64,000 nucleotides of DNA from Sulfurospirillum cavolei (GCF_001548055.1 NZ_AP014724.1:1674001-1738000), one strand, 5' to 3'. Positions 8,904 to 17,915 are shown, counted from the stretch's first letter. Notes: generated by a model not told the origin, from the sequence alone. Numbers and translations are program-made.

Positions 8904-9558
8904 TATTACAAGAGAGTTTGCCGACGACTTTGCCTAAAACGTTCACTTCTTGCGCATCCATAATCTCCGGCGCATACGCTTCATTATCCGATACCAATGC
9001 GACCGTACCGTTCACATGTAACTGCAATCGCTTGATAAAAAGACCCGCAGGCGTCGAAACGACGTAGATACCCGCTTTTTTTGCATTCGTATATTCTTGG
9101 TTAATAAAAACAACGTCTCCGCTAAAGAGCGTCGGTTCCATCGAATCGCCTAAAACGTTGATCGCTTGAATATGCTTAATCATTCCGATACCGCCTAACT
9201 TCCGGACAATCTCTTCGTCCAGATACATCATTTCGCTGCTTTCGTCTTCGTTTAACGCTCCGCCGCCGGCAGAAGCGTAAATATCGCGAAAATAGTGAAT
9301 ACGTGCATACTTATCGGTTTCGGCCTGTAAACTTTCGACGATTTGATCGAATAAAAGCCAATTGATCGAAATTTTTCGCTTGGCGCAAAACTCTAAAATC
9401 TCTTTATAGGGAATTTTGGAGCGATTTTTCATCGTCGCCAATGTCAGCTGATTGATGCCGAGGGCTTCGGCAACGTCTTTATCGAAAACCTTCCGTTCTC
9501 CGACTTCTTGAGAGAGAACATCTTTGACTTTTTGCAAAACGGCTAATATATCCGGCAT
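8899..9558 (-). CDS. CI/HdiR-like repressor with S24 self-cleavage domain
   Basis: 219 residues. An N-terminal CI-type helix-turn-helix (about 1-75; FDKDVAEALGINQLTLATMK) is joined to a LexA-like S24 domain. The S24 domain shows an Ala-Gly cleavage dipeptide (A97-G98 in YASAGGG), nucleophile Ser139 (GDSMEP) and general base Lys176 (FIKRL). This is the full set for RecA-stimulated autolysis, so it probably represses stress genes until DNA damage. Most Campylobacterota lack LexA, which makes such proteins candidate SOS-like regulators. ATG 9558 has GGAGG 5 nt upstream; a TTG four codons earlier is less likely. No phage genes are nearby. Confidence 0.85.
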   Translation of the reverse strand: MPDILAVLQKVKDVLSQEVGERKVFDKDVAEALGINQLTLATMKNRSKIPYKEILEFCAKRKISINWLLFDQIVESLQAETDKYARIHYFRDIYASAGGGALNEDESSEMMYLDEEIVRKLGGIGMIKHIQAINVLGDSMEPTLFSGDVVFINQEYTNAKKAGIYVVSTPAGLFIKRLQLHVNGTVALVSDNEAYAPEIMDAQEVNVLGKVVGKLSCNI

Positions 9559-9570
9559 CTTCGCCTCCAA

Positions 9571-9587
9571 TATTTCATTTTGAAATA
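9571..9587. promoter_or_regulatory. Probable operator of the S24 repressor
   Basis: A perfect 7-3-7 inverted repeat (TATTTCA, TTT, TGAAATA) directly before the repressor Shine-Dalgarno. It overlaps the expected transcription start of the leftward promoter. This position is classic for autorepression. Confidence 0.55.
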
Positions 9588-9589
9588 AA

Positions 9590-9595
9590 ATTGTA
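9590..9595 (-). promoter_or_regulatory. -10 box of the repressor gene
   Basis: TACAAT on the minus strand; transcription would start near 9583, inside the inverted repeat at 9571-9587. Confidence 0.45.
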
Positions 9596-9650
9596 GCATA
9601 TTTTTCAATTTTAGTAAAATGGATGAAAATTTTATCACAAAGGTGTCGTT

Positions 9651-9755
9651 ATGAAAAGTTTATTGTCTACGCTAAACCATTCAAAAAATGTTTATACGTC
9701 CTTTATGAACCGTGTCGAAGAGAAAATGCTGATTTTAAGCAATAAAATTTTCTAA
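9651..9755 (+). CDS. Small ORF, 34 residues, divergent from the repressor
   Basis: ATG with an AAAGG ribosome site a few bases upstream, 34 codons, TAA. The product is basic at the N-terminus and could form one amphipathic helix (VEEKMLILSNKIF at the end); it has no clear membrane segment. It is divergent from the S24 repressor across about 90 nt, and a strong hairpin begins at its stop codon, giving it the outline of a complete transcription unit. I do not recognise it. It may be a repressor target, or the message may instead be a small RNA. Confidence 0.45.
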   Translation: MKSLLSTLNHSKNVYTSFMNRVEEKMLILSNKIF

Positions 9756-9802
9756 GGACTTCTTCAAACACCGCGAGGATGTTTGAAGCCAAGAGTGTCC
9801 TT
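9754..9802. terminator. Bidirectional two-tier hairpin terminator
   Basis: An outer stem (AAGGAC with GTCCTT) encloses a 9-bp stem (CTTCAAACA with TGTTTGAAG), followed on the plus strand by AAACCTTTTT. It lies between the small ORF and the stop of the leftward DedA gene. Confidence 0.65.
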
Positions 9803-10364
9803 AAACCTTTTTAGCGGTAGCTTTTTGGAAGTAAAACCAAATGAGTGCCAAGATACTCAAAAGAATAACCGGTGCCATAAAAGGATTATTCGAAAAATAA
9901 GCGGCAATGCGCATCAAAATTTCACCCGCTTGGTAGCTGGCAATTCCTAACGAAAGAGCCCATACGATAGCCGCAGCGGTGTTAATCAAATGAAACTTGA
10001 CGATCGGATATTTGGTAATACCGATCGTCATCGGTACAAGTGTTTTAAGCCCGTAAATAAACTTTTGAATGAAAATAATTTTGTCACCGTACTTTTTCAT
10101 CAAAAGATGGCTTAACGCCAATTTTCTTCGATGCGCTTTAATATAAGGCAATAACGCTTTTTTATTGTAGCGTCCCATCGAAAATAAAAATGCGCTTCCG
10201 ATCGTATTAGCGATTGCGGCGATAACGATCGAAAGCGTTAAATCCATCTGTCCGGCATAACTTAAAACGCCCGCCGCAATAATCGCGACCATCCCGCCGC
10301 CGAAAGAATAGAAAAAGAGTAAGAGGTACCCGTACGTTGAGAGGGAGGTTAAAATATCTTCCAC
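9801..10364 (-). CDS. DedA-family membrane protein (short)
   Basis: 187 residues with four to five hydrophobic segments and the DedA/SNARE-associated core (RRKLALSHLLMKKYG, then KFIYGLKTLVPMTIG). The family includes flippases that recycle undecaprenyl phosphate and phospholipids at the inner membrane. The start is GTG with AAGGAT upstream. It is 8 nt after the SYLF protein gene, so the two are probably cotranscribed. A longer paralogue lies at 56189-56878. Confidence 0.87.
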   Translation of the reverse strand: MEDILTSLSTYGYLLLFFYSFGGGMVAIIAAGVLSYAGQMDLTLSIVIAAIANTIGSAFLFSMGRYNKKALLPYIKAHRRKLALSHLLMKKYGDKIIFIQKFIYGLKTLVPMTIGITKYPIVKFHLINTAAAIVWALSLGIASYQAGEILMRIAAYFSNNPFMAPVILLSILALIWFYFQKATAKKV

Positions 10365-10372
10365 AAAAATCC

Positions 10373-11038
10373 TTAGTGCGTTAAACGCTGAATACTTTTC
10401 AAGAACTCTTCAATCGCATACGAAGCGGTTAAGCCGTCCGACTCGATAATTTGTTCGGGAGAGATGCTATTGCCGTAGAGTTCGATATTTTTATCGTAAT
10501 CGTGGTTCATGACCGAACCGTCAAACGAAACACCCGCAAAGACGCCTTGCGTTTTCGTGTAGGTATACACTTCCGAAGAAAAATCGACTTCGCTTCCTCT
10601 TCCCGCACTCTCTCCCGCAGGCCCAGCGGCAACGGAAGCGTCGACGCCCAACGTCATTTTATTGTTCGAAAGTTTTTGAACGATATCGCGGCTTTTAAAG
10701 AACATCAAAATATCTTTTTTCTCGACGCCCAACTGTAACCCGAAACCCGCACCACCGAGTTTAACGAAAAACGGATAGCTCCATGTTCCGTTATCTTTGC
10801 GCACGACCATCACGCCCTCGCCCGTTCTACCGCCTAGAAACATACTGATCTCGATCGTTCCGGGAAAAATCGCGATGGCTTGGGCATTATCGCGTACTTT
10901 TTCGGGAATCTTAATTTTAGAATCGTATATCATATTTTTAATGGCATTGGCCGAATCCAAAAGATTCTCTTCCGCCGATGCATACGCTAACGAACTTAAA
11001 CTCAAAACCGTCATAACGTATATCCATATTTTTTTCAT
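10373..11038 (-). CDS. SYLF/Ysc84-domain lipid-binding protein
   Basis: 221 residues with an N-terminal signal peptide (about 1-20, ending AYAS). The body is a SYLF domain, visible in IAIFPG near residue 52, the GGRTGEGVMVV strand, the GFGLQLGVEKKD segment and GSEVDFSSEVYTYTKTQG. The family binds phosphoinositides in eukaryotes; the bacterial exported members have no settled role. Its start overlaps the ABC exporter stop (ATGA), so it follows that gene in an operon. Confidence 0.85.
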   Translation of the reverse strand: MKKIWIYVMTVLSLSSLAYASAEENLLDSANAIKNMIYDSKIKIPEKVRDNAQAIAIFPGTIEISMFLGGRTGEGVMVVRKDNGTWSYPFFVKLGGAGFGLQLGVEKKDILMFFKSRDIVQKLSNNKMTLGVDASVAAGPAGESAGRGSEVDFSSEVYTYTKTQGVFAGVSFDGSVMNHDYDKNIELYGNSISPEQIIESDGLTASYAIEEFLKSIQRLTH

Positions 11039-12825
11039 GAGATTTTACTCCTTTGATTTTCCGTAACATAATTAAAAAACGCCCCTTCGGCTTGCATGAG
11101 CACTTCATGCGTTCCCTCTTCGACGATTTTACCTTTGTCTAAAACGTAAATATAATCGGCTTTTTTAATGGTGCTGAGTCGATGTGCGATGATAATCGTC
11201 GTCTTACCTTCCAAATACGACTCTAGCGCACAAAAAAGCTTCGTTTCCGTATGCACGTCCAATGCCGACGTCGATTCGTCTAAAACGACGATATTAGGAC
11301 GTTGCAAGACCATTCTCGCAATCGAAAGCCGCTGCCTTTGACCGCCGGAAAGCCGAATACCGTATTTACCGATTTGCGTCTCAAGCCCTTCGGGCAACTC
11401 GTCGATCAGCGTATCAAGCTGCGCGATACGTAATGCATCTTTGACCAAGCTCTCTTCACATGTCGCGTCGATCATCAAATTTTGCGCGATCGTCGCATTG
11501 AAAAGCTGCGGATTTTGCAAAACCAAAAAAAGATGATCGCGTACGACGTCTAAACCGATCGTTCGAATCGAAACGCCGTCAAACGCAATGTCTCCCTCAT
11601 CCACAGGATAAAGTCCAACCAAAAGATGCGCTAAGGTTGTTTTTCCGCTTCCGCTCGCGCCTATTATAGCAATTTTCGATCCCTTTGGAATGTGCAAATC
11701 GATATGCTCTAAGATTTTTTTCTCTCCGTCATAACTAAAACTCAAGTCTTTAACGTCAATCGCATTCGTTTGCGTACCGATAAAAGGATTGTGTAGGTGT
11801 TGCCCTTTTTTCTCAAGCGATAATGCAAAAACTTCGTTAATGCGATCAAGCGATTTTTGTGCATTGTGGTAAGCATACTGGATATTTAAAATATCTTGCA
11901 TCGGAGGCATTAAAACCCACAAATATCCGAAAATCGCCAACATCAATCCGATGCTTAAATCCGAATAAGCGACCACAAAAATACTTGCGGCGCGAAAAAG
12001 TTCAAAGCCAGAAAGAAAAATCAAGAATGAAAAACGATTGGCTCCGTCGCTTTTATAGGTAAACGTAATGGAATGTTCTTTAATCGAGCGAGAGTGGTTA
12101 TGCACCTTGTCAAAAAAAAGCTTTTCTTTATTGGTGGAGCGAATCTGAACAAACATCTCCAAGGTTTCGTTTAATGCGTCTTGAAACAGTTCAAACGCCT
12201 TGTTTTGCTCTTTTTTCAGTTGTGCGACTTTTTTTGCGAATTTCGTCGTAAAAACGATGACGATCGGATTTAAAATCAAGATAAAAAGAGCCAACTGCCA
12301 ATGAATCCATAACAGTACCGATCCCACACCCAAAATCATTAAAATAGAGATAATCAACCGACTGACGGAAACGCCTAAAAACGTATCGATCGTCTCGATA
12401 TCCGTGACCAACAGCGATGCTGCTTTTCCAGCACCGAAAGACTCGAACTGATTCATCGCCACATTTTGTAAATGGTGCAACGCCTCTTCCCTAACGCGAA
12501 ATGCAACGTTTTTGGAAACGATCGTAAAGAGTTTGGTTTGCCAATAATTTAAAAGAAAAAAAACAAATCTTAAAAAAATGACGCTCAGTAAAACGATACC
12601 GATGTAAACAACGGGACTTTGAAGGTGCGTACAATAAGTATCGATCGTGCGGGTTAAAAATCCCGGTTTTTTCAGCAGGACTTCATCCACGAGCATCGGC
12701 ATTAAAAGCGGAACGGGCGTATTAACGATTGCCGCGACAAAAGCGACGATATTAGCGGTAATAAGCTCTTTTTTATAGGGTTTGATGAAACGAAAAAGCG
12801 TTTTAAAGTCGTAGTGTACTGGCAT
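11035..12825 (-). CDS. ABC exporter, fused permease and ATPase (MsbA-like)
   Basis: 596 residues: a six-helix permease domain (about 1-320) and an ATPase domain with Walker A (GASGSGKTT), signature (LSGGQRQR), Walker B (NIVVLDES) and switch His (IIAHRLST). It should work as a homodimer exporting a lipid, peptide or drug; the substrate cannot be inferred. It follows rny by 50 nt with a weak hairpin between, and its stop overlaps the SYLF protein gene. Confidence 0.92.
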   Translation of the reverse strand: MPVHYDFKTLFRFIKPYKKELITANIVAFVAAIVNTPVPLLMPMLVDEVLLKKPGFLTRTIDTYCTHLQSPVVYIGIVLLSVIFLRFVFFLLNYWQTKLFTIVSKNVAFRVREEALHHLQNVAMNQFESFGAGKAASLLVTDIETIDTFLGVSVSRLIISILMILGVGSVLLWIHWQLALFILILNPIVIVFTTKFAKKVAQLKKEQNKAFELFQDALNETLEMFVQIRSTNKEKLFFDKVHNHSRSIKEHSITFTYKSDGANRFSFLIFLSGFELFRAASIFVVAYSDLSIGLMLAIFGYLWVLMPPMQDILNIQYAYHNAQKSLDRINEVFALSLEKKGQHLHNPFIGTQTNAIDVKDLSFSYDGEKKILEHIDLHIPKGSKIAIIGASGSGKTTLAHLLVGLYPVDEGDIAFDGVSIRTIGLDVVRDHLFLVLQNPQLFNATIAQNLMIDATCEESLVKDALRIAQLDTLIDELPEGLETQIGKYGIRLSGGQRQRLSIARMVLQRPNIVVLDESTSALDVHTETKLFCALESYLEGKTTIIIAHRLSTIKKADYIYVLDKGKIVEEGTHEVLMQAEGAFFNYVTENQRSKIS

Positions 12826-12836
12826 AAAAATCCGAT

Positions 12837-12864
12837 AAAGGCAAGAGAACGTGTCTCTTGCTTT
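12837..12864 (-). terminator. Hairpin between rny and the ABC exporter
   Basis: GCAAGAGA pairs with TCTCTTGC around a 5-nt loop. On the minus strand the trailing T-run is interrupted, so this is at most a partial terminator. Confidence 0.35.
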
Positions 12865-12874
12865 AGGTTAAAAT

Positions 12875-14431
12875 TTAGCGCGCAAAGTCGACCGCACGCA
12901 ATTCGCGAATGACGTTGACTTTAATTTCGCCGGGATATTGAACTTTGTTTTCGATCTCTTGTGCGATCTCTTTCGCCAATAAAACCGCTTCGTCGTCGTT
13001 AATAAGCTTGGCGTTGGCGATTACGCGAATTTCACGACCGGCATTGATGGCATAGACTTGTTTAATGCCTTGTTTGTTTTTGGCGATCTCTTCAATGTCT
13101 TGAACCCGTTTCAAAAAGCTCTCCAAAACTTCGCGTCGTGCGCCCGGACGTGCGGCGGAAAGCGTATCGGCGGCGCATACGGCAGCCGATTCGACGGAAG
13201 TCGGTTCTTCGTGACCGTGATGCGCGTAAATCGCATTGATAACGACATCATGCTCTTTGTAGCGTCGGCAAATCTCCGCGCCCAAATCGACATGGCTACC
13301 CGCCGTTTCATGCGTTAATGCCTTACCGATATCGTGTAGGATACCGGCGCGTCTTGCCAACAGTACGTCACCGCCGGTTTCTGCCGCAATGATGCCGGCT
13401 AAGTGCGCGACTTCCAAAGAGTGACCGAGTGCATTTTGGCCGTAGCTGGCTCTAAATTTAAGGCGACCGATCAATTTGACGATTTCCGGATGCATTTTTG
13501 AAAGCCCTAGATCGATGATAATATTTTCACCCTCTTCCATCAACCCTTGGTCAAATTCGTCCTTAACTTTTTCGTAAATGCCTTCAATACGTGCCGGCTG
13601 AATTCTGCCGTCTTGCACTAAAAGCTCAATGACTTTCGTCGCAATGGCACGTCTGTAAAGATTAAAACTGCTTAAAATAATCGCGTTTGGCGTATCATCG
13701 ATGATAATATCGACACCTAAAAGCATCTCAAGGGTTTTAATATTACGTCCTTCTTTACCGATAATACGCCCTTTGAGCTCGTCGTCTTTAATATTGACGA
13801 CGTTGATCAAACGTTCCGCGGCAAATTCGCCCGCAAAACGCGTCGTAGCTTGCGCTAAGATATAATTCACGCGACGTTTGATGTCTTGTTTGGCTTCCTC
13901 TTCCAATCGACGCGTCGTATGCGCGATTTCCGCACGCGATTGCTCTTCGACTTTGGCAAGAACAATCTCTTTGGCTTCGTTTTGCGTCAAGCCCGCGGAT
14001 CGCTCTAAAACGATTAACGCTTCATTGACTTTTTGGGCGTACTCTTCTTTGAGCTGCAATCCCTCTTCGTATAAACTCGTCGCATTTCCGTGAAGTTGTT
14101 CAAGTTCTTCACGCTCTTTACCGACTTTTTTCAATTCTTCTTTATAACTACGCTCTTTTTTCTCTAATTCCAGCATTTTGTCGGTATGCTCTTTTTTAAG
14201 AGCGATCGTGCGATCTTCGTACTTACGTTTGGCTTCTAATTCCGCCTCTTTGACTTTTAAATTCGAATTACTAAGAATCAGTTCCGCTTCATGCTCGATG
14301 GCTTTAGCTTTGGCTCTTGCTTGAGCGACATGTATCTCATAATTTGCGGCTTCCATCTTCTTGGCGATGAAAAATCCCGCAACGCCGCTGACTAATGCGG
14401 CTCCACCTACGGCTAACGACTCTAGGACCAT
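12875..14431 (-). CDS. rny: Ribonuclease Y
   Basis: 518 residues in the order expected of RNase Y: N-terminal membrane anchor (about 5-25), long coiled coil (about 30-195), KH domain (GRIIGKEGRNIKTLE) and HD metal-dependent phosphohydrolase domain (HSLEVAHLA, then ILHDIGKA and HAHHGHEEP-type His residues). It is a membrane-bound endonuclease that starts mRNA decay. The upstream cyclo-ligase gene reads 95 nt into it in another frame. Confidence 0.96.
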   Translation of the reverse strand: MVLESLAVGGAALVSGVAGFFIAKKMEAANYEIHVAQARAKAKAIEHEAELILSNSNLKVKEAELEAKRKYEDRTIALKKEHTDKMLELEKKERSYKEELKKVGKEREELEQLHGNATSLYEEGLQLKEEYAQKVNEALIVLERSAGLTQNEAKEIVLAKVEEQSRAEIAHTTRRLEEEAKQDIKRRVNYILAQATTRFAGEFAAERLINVVNIKDDELKGRIIGKEGRNIKTLEMLLGVDIIIDDTPNAIILSSFNLYRRAIATKVIELLVQDGRIQPARIEGIYEKVKDEFDQGLMEEGENIIIDLGLSKMHPEIVKLIGRLKFRASYGQNALGHSLEVAHLAGIIAAETGGDVLLARRAGILHDIGKALTHETAGSHVDLGAEICRRYKEHDVVINAIYAHHGHEEPTSVESAAVCAADTLSAARPGARREVLESFLKRVQDIEEIAKNKQGIKQVYAINAGREIRVIANAKLINDDEAVLLAKEIAQEIENKVQYPGEIKVNVIRELRAVDFAR

Positions 14432-14996
14432 TTTCCCCTCTTTTGATGATAGTATGATACGGGGTTAAATAAATATCGGCTGCAATATCGTGTTCTTCGG
14501 ATAAACGGCTTTGCGTCATACACAACTCCCTTTGAATAAAAACGATAGGAGGCTTTTTAGCGAGGGTTTGAAAGAAACGATCGTACATTCCCTTCCCGAA
14601 ACCCACTCTTTTGAATGCCCCGTCAACCCCGATGACGGGCACCACGGCAAGATCAATCTTGGGCTTTAACTTAAAAGAGTTTTTGGGCTCTAAGATGTTA
14701 AAGACTCTCTTTTCTAAAGGCAATCTCCATTCTACCATCTTGAAACTAATACCTTCCATAAACGGAACATATACCTTGCATTTTCTACGCCTACATGTAT
14801 GAATAACGCTACGAATATCCGCTTCGATTGCAAGCGGATTGTACAAGAGAATCGAACGGACGCGCATATGAAAAAGAAAAGAAGAGAGTTGACGCTGGAG
14901 CACTTTATCCCGCCTGTAACAACCGTTTAAAGTTTCGAGTTTTGCTCTTGCAAAGGCTCGAAAATGGGATTTGCTTTCGAACTTAATTTTTTCCAT
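14337..14996 (-). CDS. 5-formyltetrahydrofolate cyclo-ligase
   Basis: 219 residues. The C-terminal ATP-dependent ligase signature is visible (VGFGKGMYDRFF, about residues 140-151), as are the nucleotide-binding segment VIGVDG and the end motif DIYLTPYHTII. It recycles 5-formyl-THF to methenyl-THF in one-carbon metabolism. I start at ATG 14996; upstream in-frame codons run into the divergent tlpA-like promoter. The last 31 residues are translated from the start of rny and look non-native (rich in Arg and Ser), so the end may be extended by a lost stop or frameshift. Confidence 0.85.
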   Translation of the reverse strand: MEKIKFESKSHFRAFARAKLETLNGCYRRDKVLQRQLSSFLFHMRVRSILLYNPLAIEADIRSVIHTCRRRKCKVYVPFMEGISFKMVEWRLPLEKRVFNILEPKNSFKLKPKIDLAVVPVIGVDGAFKRVGFGKGMYDRFFQTLAKKPPIVFIQRELCMTQSRLSEEHDIAADIYLTPYHTIIKRGENGPRVVSRRWSRISQRRCGIFHRQEDGSRKL

Positions 14997-15022
14997 TGTT
15001 GTCACTTTAAGGCTTGTTTGAC

Positions 15023-15043
15023 TACAATCATATCCTTTATAAT
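15023..15043 (+). promoter_or_regulatory. -10 candidates for the tlpA-ftsY-radA run
   Basis: TACAAT at 15023-15028 and TATAAT at 15038-15043. The second leaves a leader of only about 10 nt; either could serve. Confidence 0.4.
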
Positions 15044-15060
15044 CTAAAAAAAGGACCATA

Positions 15061-15624
15061 ATGAAACTTTGGGCAACCTTGTTACTTGTCTCGACGCTTC
15101 TACTCTTAGGAGGGTGTTCTTCCGAAAAAAAGAAAACCGATAACCAAACCGAACCCGCTAAAGTGCAAGAAGAAGTGAAAGAAGCGAAAGCAGAAAAAAT
15201 CGTTCTACACGATGTCAACGGAAAAGAAATCGTCGTAACGCCGATCGAGAAAGGATTTCGATTTTCGGGCTACGAAGACAAAGTTGTTTTAGTCAATTTT
15301 TTCGCCACATGGTGTCCTCCGTGCAAAGCCGAAATTCCCCATCTCAATAACCTTCAAGACAAATACAAAGACCGTTTAGTGATTTTAAGCGTTCTATTAG
15401 AGGAAAACAAGTCGCAAGAAGAACTCAACAGTTTTATTCAATACAATGCCATTAACTATGTTATCGTCAACGGTATCGAAAATTTTAAATTTGCGCAAAG
15501 CGTCGGCGGCGTTAAAAATATTCCGTTAATGTTTCTCTACGATAAAAACGGCAAATACTCCACGCATTACGTCGGTGCTATTCCCGAAGAGATGATCGAA
15601 GCCGATATTAAAAAAGTGCTTTAA
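15061..15624 (+). CDS. TlpA-like thioredoxin-fold lipoprotein
   Basis: 187 residues with a lipoprotein signal (lipobox LGGC, Cys19) and a TlpA/ResA thioredoxin fold. The redox motif WCPPC and the cis-Pro segment (KNIPLMFLYD) are visible. It should act in the periplasm as a disulfide reductase, for example in cytochrome c maturation. It starts a rightward run with ftsY (TAATG junction) and radA. Confidence 0.9.
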   Translation: MKLWATLLLVSTLLLLGGCSSEKKKTDNQTEPAKVQEEVKEAKAEKIVLHDVNGKEIVVTPIEKGFRFSGYEDKVVLVNFFATWCPPCKAEIPHLNNLQDKYKDRLVILSVLLEENKSQEELNSFIQYNAINYVIVNGIENFKFAQSVGGVKNIPLMFLYDKNGKYSTHYVGAIPEEMIEADIKKVL

Positions 15625-16508
15625 TGTTTAGTTTTATTAAAAAAGGACTCGAAAAAACACTCGGTTCGATTAAAGATATTCTGCCCGAACGCGTCGAGAA
15701 AATCGATAAAACGCTTTTGGAAGAGATTCTCATCGAGTCGGATATTCCCTATGAACTCGTCGAAGAGATTCTTTACTATCTTCCACCTGCTTCCTCCATC
15801 GCAAGAGCCGACGTAAGACGCGTTTTAAAAGCCTATTTTACCTATCCAATGCCCGAACGTTCATCGGAACAAACACCGTTCGTGGAGCTGGTAATTGGTG
15901 TCAACGGAGCGGGAAAAACGACGACGATCGCCAAACTGGCACATAATTATAAAAAAGCTTCTCAAAGCGTATTGTTGGGTGCGGCGGATACTTTTAGAGC
16001 CGCGGCGATCGAACAATTGAAAAGTTGGGCAGAGCGCGTGGATGTCGGTATCGTTTACACCGCGCAAGGGCACGATCCCTCAGCCGTCGCATACGATACG
16101 ATTAGCTCCGCAATCGCCAAAAAAATCGACCGCGTCATTATCGATACGGCAGGGCGTTTGCACAATCAGGTCAATTTGGCAAACGAACTCAAAAAAATCG
16201 TACGCATTTGCGATAAAGCACTTCTTGGTGCTCCGCACCGCAAAATTTTGATTTTAGACGGTACGCAAGGCACGTCTGCGATTAATCAAGCCAAAGCTTT
16301 CCACGAGATGATCGGCATCGATGCGATCATTATCACCAAACTAGACGGTACAGCCAAAGGCGGGTCGCTTTTCGGCATCGCCAAAGCGTTGGAACTTCCG
16401 ATTCTCTACGTCGGCGTCGGCGAGGGAAAAGACGACTTGATTCCTTTCAATTCCGACGAATATGTCGATACGATTTTAGACGCCATTTTTACGCCCAACC
16501 ATGGCTAA
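15624..16508 (+). CDS. ftsY: Signal recognition particle receptor FtsY
   Basis: 294 residues with a short N-terminal region and the NG GTPase domain. The P-loop GVNGAGKTTT (about 92-101), DTAGR and TKLDGTAKGG motifs are clear. It docks SRP-ribosome complexes at the inner membrane. The acidic A domain found in E. coli is missing, as is usual in this phylum. Its start overlaps the lipoprotein stop and its end overlaps radA by 8 nt. Confidence 0.96.
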   Translation: MFSFIKKGLEKTLGSIKDILPERVEKIDKTLLEEILIESDIPYELVEEILYYLPPASSIARADVRRVLKAYFTYPMPERSSEQTPFVELVIGVNGAGKTTTIAKLAHNYKKASQSVLLGAADTFRAAAIEQLKSWAERVDVGIVYTAQGHDPSAVAYDTISSAIAKKIDRVIIDTAGRLHNQVNLANELKKIVRICDKALLGAPHRKILILDGTQGTSAINQAKAFHEMIGIDAIIITKLDGTAKGGSLFGIAKALELPILYVGVGEGKDDLIPFNSDEYVDTILDAIFTPNHG

Positions 16509-17853
16509 AAAACAAATTCTTTTCGAGTGCCAAGCGTGCGGTCACCAAAGTGCTAAGTGGTTGGGAAAATGTCCCAATTGCGGTGCTTGGGACGAATTTA
16601 TCGAACTTTCGCAAAAACAAATCGACGTGTTAAAAGAGACCGGCTCAAAACCCGATTCCGCACAAAGCCGTGCCGTTTCTATTACCGAGGTGACGTACGA
16701 GCAAATTGAACGTTTTAGTTCGGGAGACAAAGAGCTCGATCTCGTCCTCGGCGGCGGTATCGTCGAAGGAAGTCTCACGTTGATCGGAGGCAGCCCCGGA
16801 GTCGGAAAATCGACTTTATTGTTGAAAATTGCGGGAAACTTGGCGCGTGAAGGCAAAGAAGTGCTTTACGTCAGCGGCGAAGAGTCCTCAAGTCAAATCA
16901 AACTTCGAGCCAATCGCGTCGATAGCAACTACGAAGCCCTCTATCTGCTTTCGGAAATTAAACTCGATACGATTTTTACGGAGCTTGAAAAACATCCGTA
17001 TAAAATTTTGATTATCGACTCAATCCAAACCCTTTACAGCGAAAAAATCGCCTCCGCTCCCGGGAGTGTTTCACAAGTCCGCGAAATCACGTTTGAACTT
17101 ATGCGTTTTGGTAAAGAACGCAATATCGCGATTTTTATTATCGGGCATATTACCAAAGAAGGTGCGATTGCAGGGCCTAGAGTCTTAGAACATATGGTCG
17201 ATACCGTTTTGTATTTCGAGGGTGATTCATCCAGAGAACTCCGTCTCTTGCGCGGCTTTAAAAACCGCTTCGGAGCGACCAGCGAAGTGGGTATCTTTGA
17301 AATGACGAAAGCGGGACTCGTGAGTGCCAAGGACGTCTCGAAAAAATTTTTCACGCGAGGTAAAGCGCAAGCAGGCTCCGCCATTACCGTTTTGATGGAA
17401 GGATCGCGCCCGATCGTTTTGGAAGTCCAAGCTTTAGTCAGCGATAGCGGCTATCCCAATCCTAAGCGTAGTGCCACGGGATACGAAATCAATCGCCTCA
17501 CGATGCTTTTAGCTCTTTTGGAGCGCAAACTCGACCTTCCGTTTAACCAGTACGATGTTTTCGTCAACATCGCCGGCGGTATTAAAATCAGCGAAACGTC
17601 GGCGGATTTGGCGATTATCGCCGCTATTATCAGCTCGTATCGCAACCGACCGATCAGCAAAGACACCGTTTTTATCGGAGAAGTTTCATTAATCGGGGAC
17701 GTACGCGATATTTTTAACCTCGATTTACGCCTCAAAGAAGCAAAATCTCAACACTTCGAAAAAGCGATCGTTCCTTCACTACCGCTTGAACCGCTTGATG
17801 GCGTTAAGTGTTATCCTATCGACGAAGTCTCAAAATTAATCGAATGGATGTAA
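16501..17853 (+). CDS. radA: DNA repair protein RadA
   Basis: 450 residues: N-terminal four-Cys zinc finger (CQACG and CPNCG), RecA-like ATPase (Walker A GGSPGVGKST), the RadA-specific KNRFG motif and a C-terminal Lon-like domain (about 290-450). RadA drives branch migration during recombination and transformation. The 8-nt overlap with ftsY indicates coupled translation. Confidence 0.96.
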   Translation: MAKKQILFECQACGHQSAKWLGKCPNCGAWDEFIELSQKQIDVLKETGSKPDSAQSRAVSITEVTYEQIERFSSGDKELDLVLGGGIVEGSLTLIGGSPGVGKSTLLLKIAGNLAREGKEVLYVSGEESSSQIKLRANRVDSNYEALYLLSEIKLDTIFTELEKHPYKILIIDSIQTLYSEKIASAPGSVSQVREITFELMRFGKERNIAIFIIGHITKEGAIAGPRVLEHMVDTVLYFEGDSSRELRLLRGFKNRFGATSEVGIFEMTKAGLVSAKDVSKKFFTRGKAQAGSAITVLMEGSRPIVLEVQALVSDSGYPNPKRSATGYEINRLTMLLALLERKLDLPFNQYDVFVNIAGGIKISETSADLAIIAAIISSYRNRPISKDTVFIGEVSLIGDVRDIFNLDLRLKEAKSQHFEKAIVPSLPLEPLDGVKCYPIDEVSKLIEWM

Positions 17854-17915
17854 AAAAAATTATCGTTTAGACGATATGTCTTATACGAAATTTATTTGGA
17901 TTAAAAAGGAAGAAA

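Noticed and set aside
8899-9755. Prophage immunity region
   Set aside because: The repressor is phage-like, but no integrase, replication or structural phage genes flank it.
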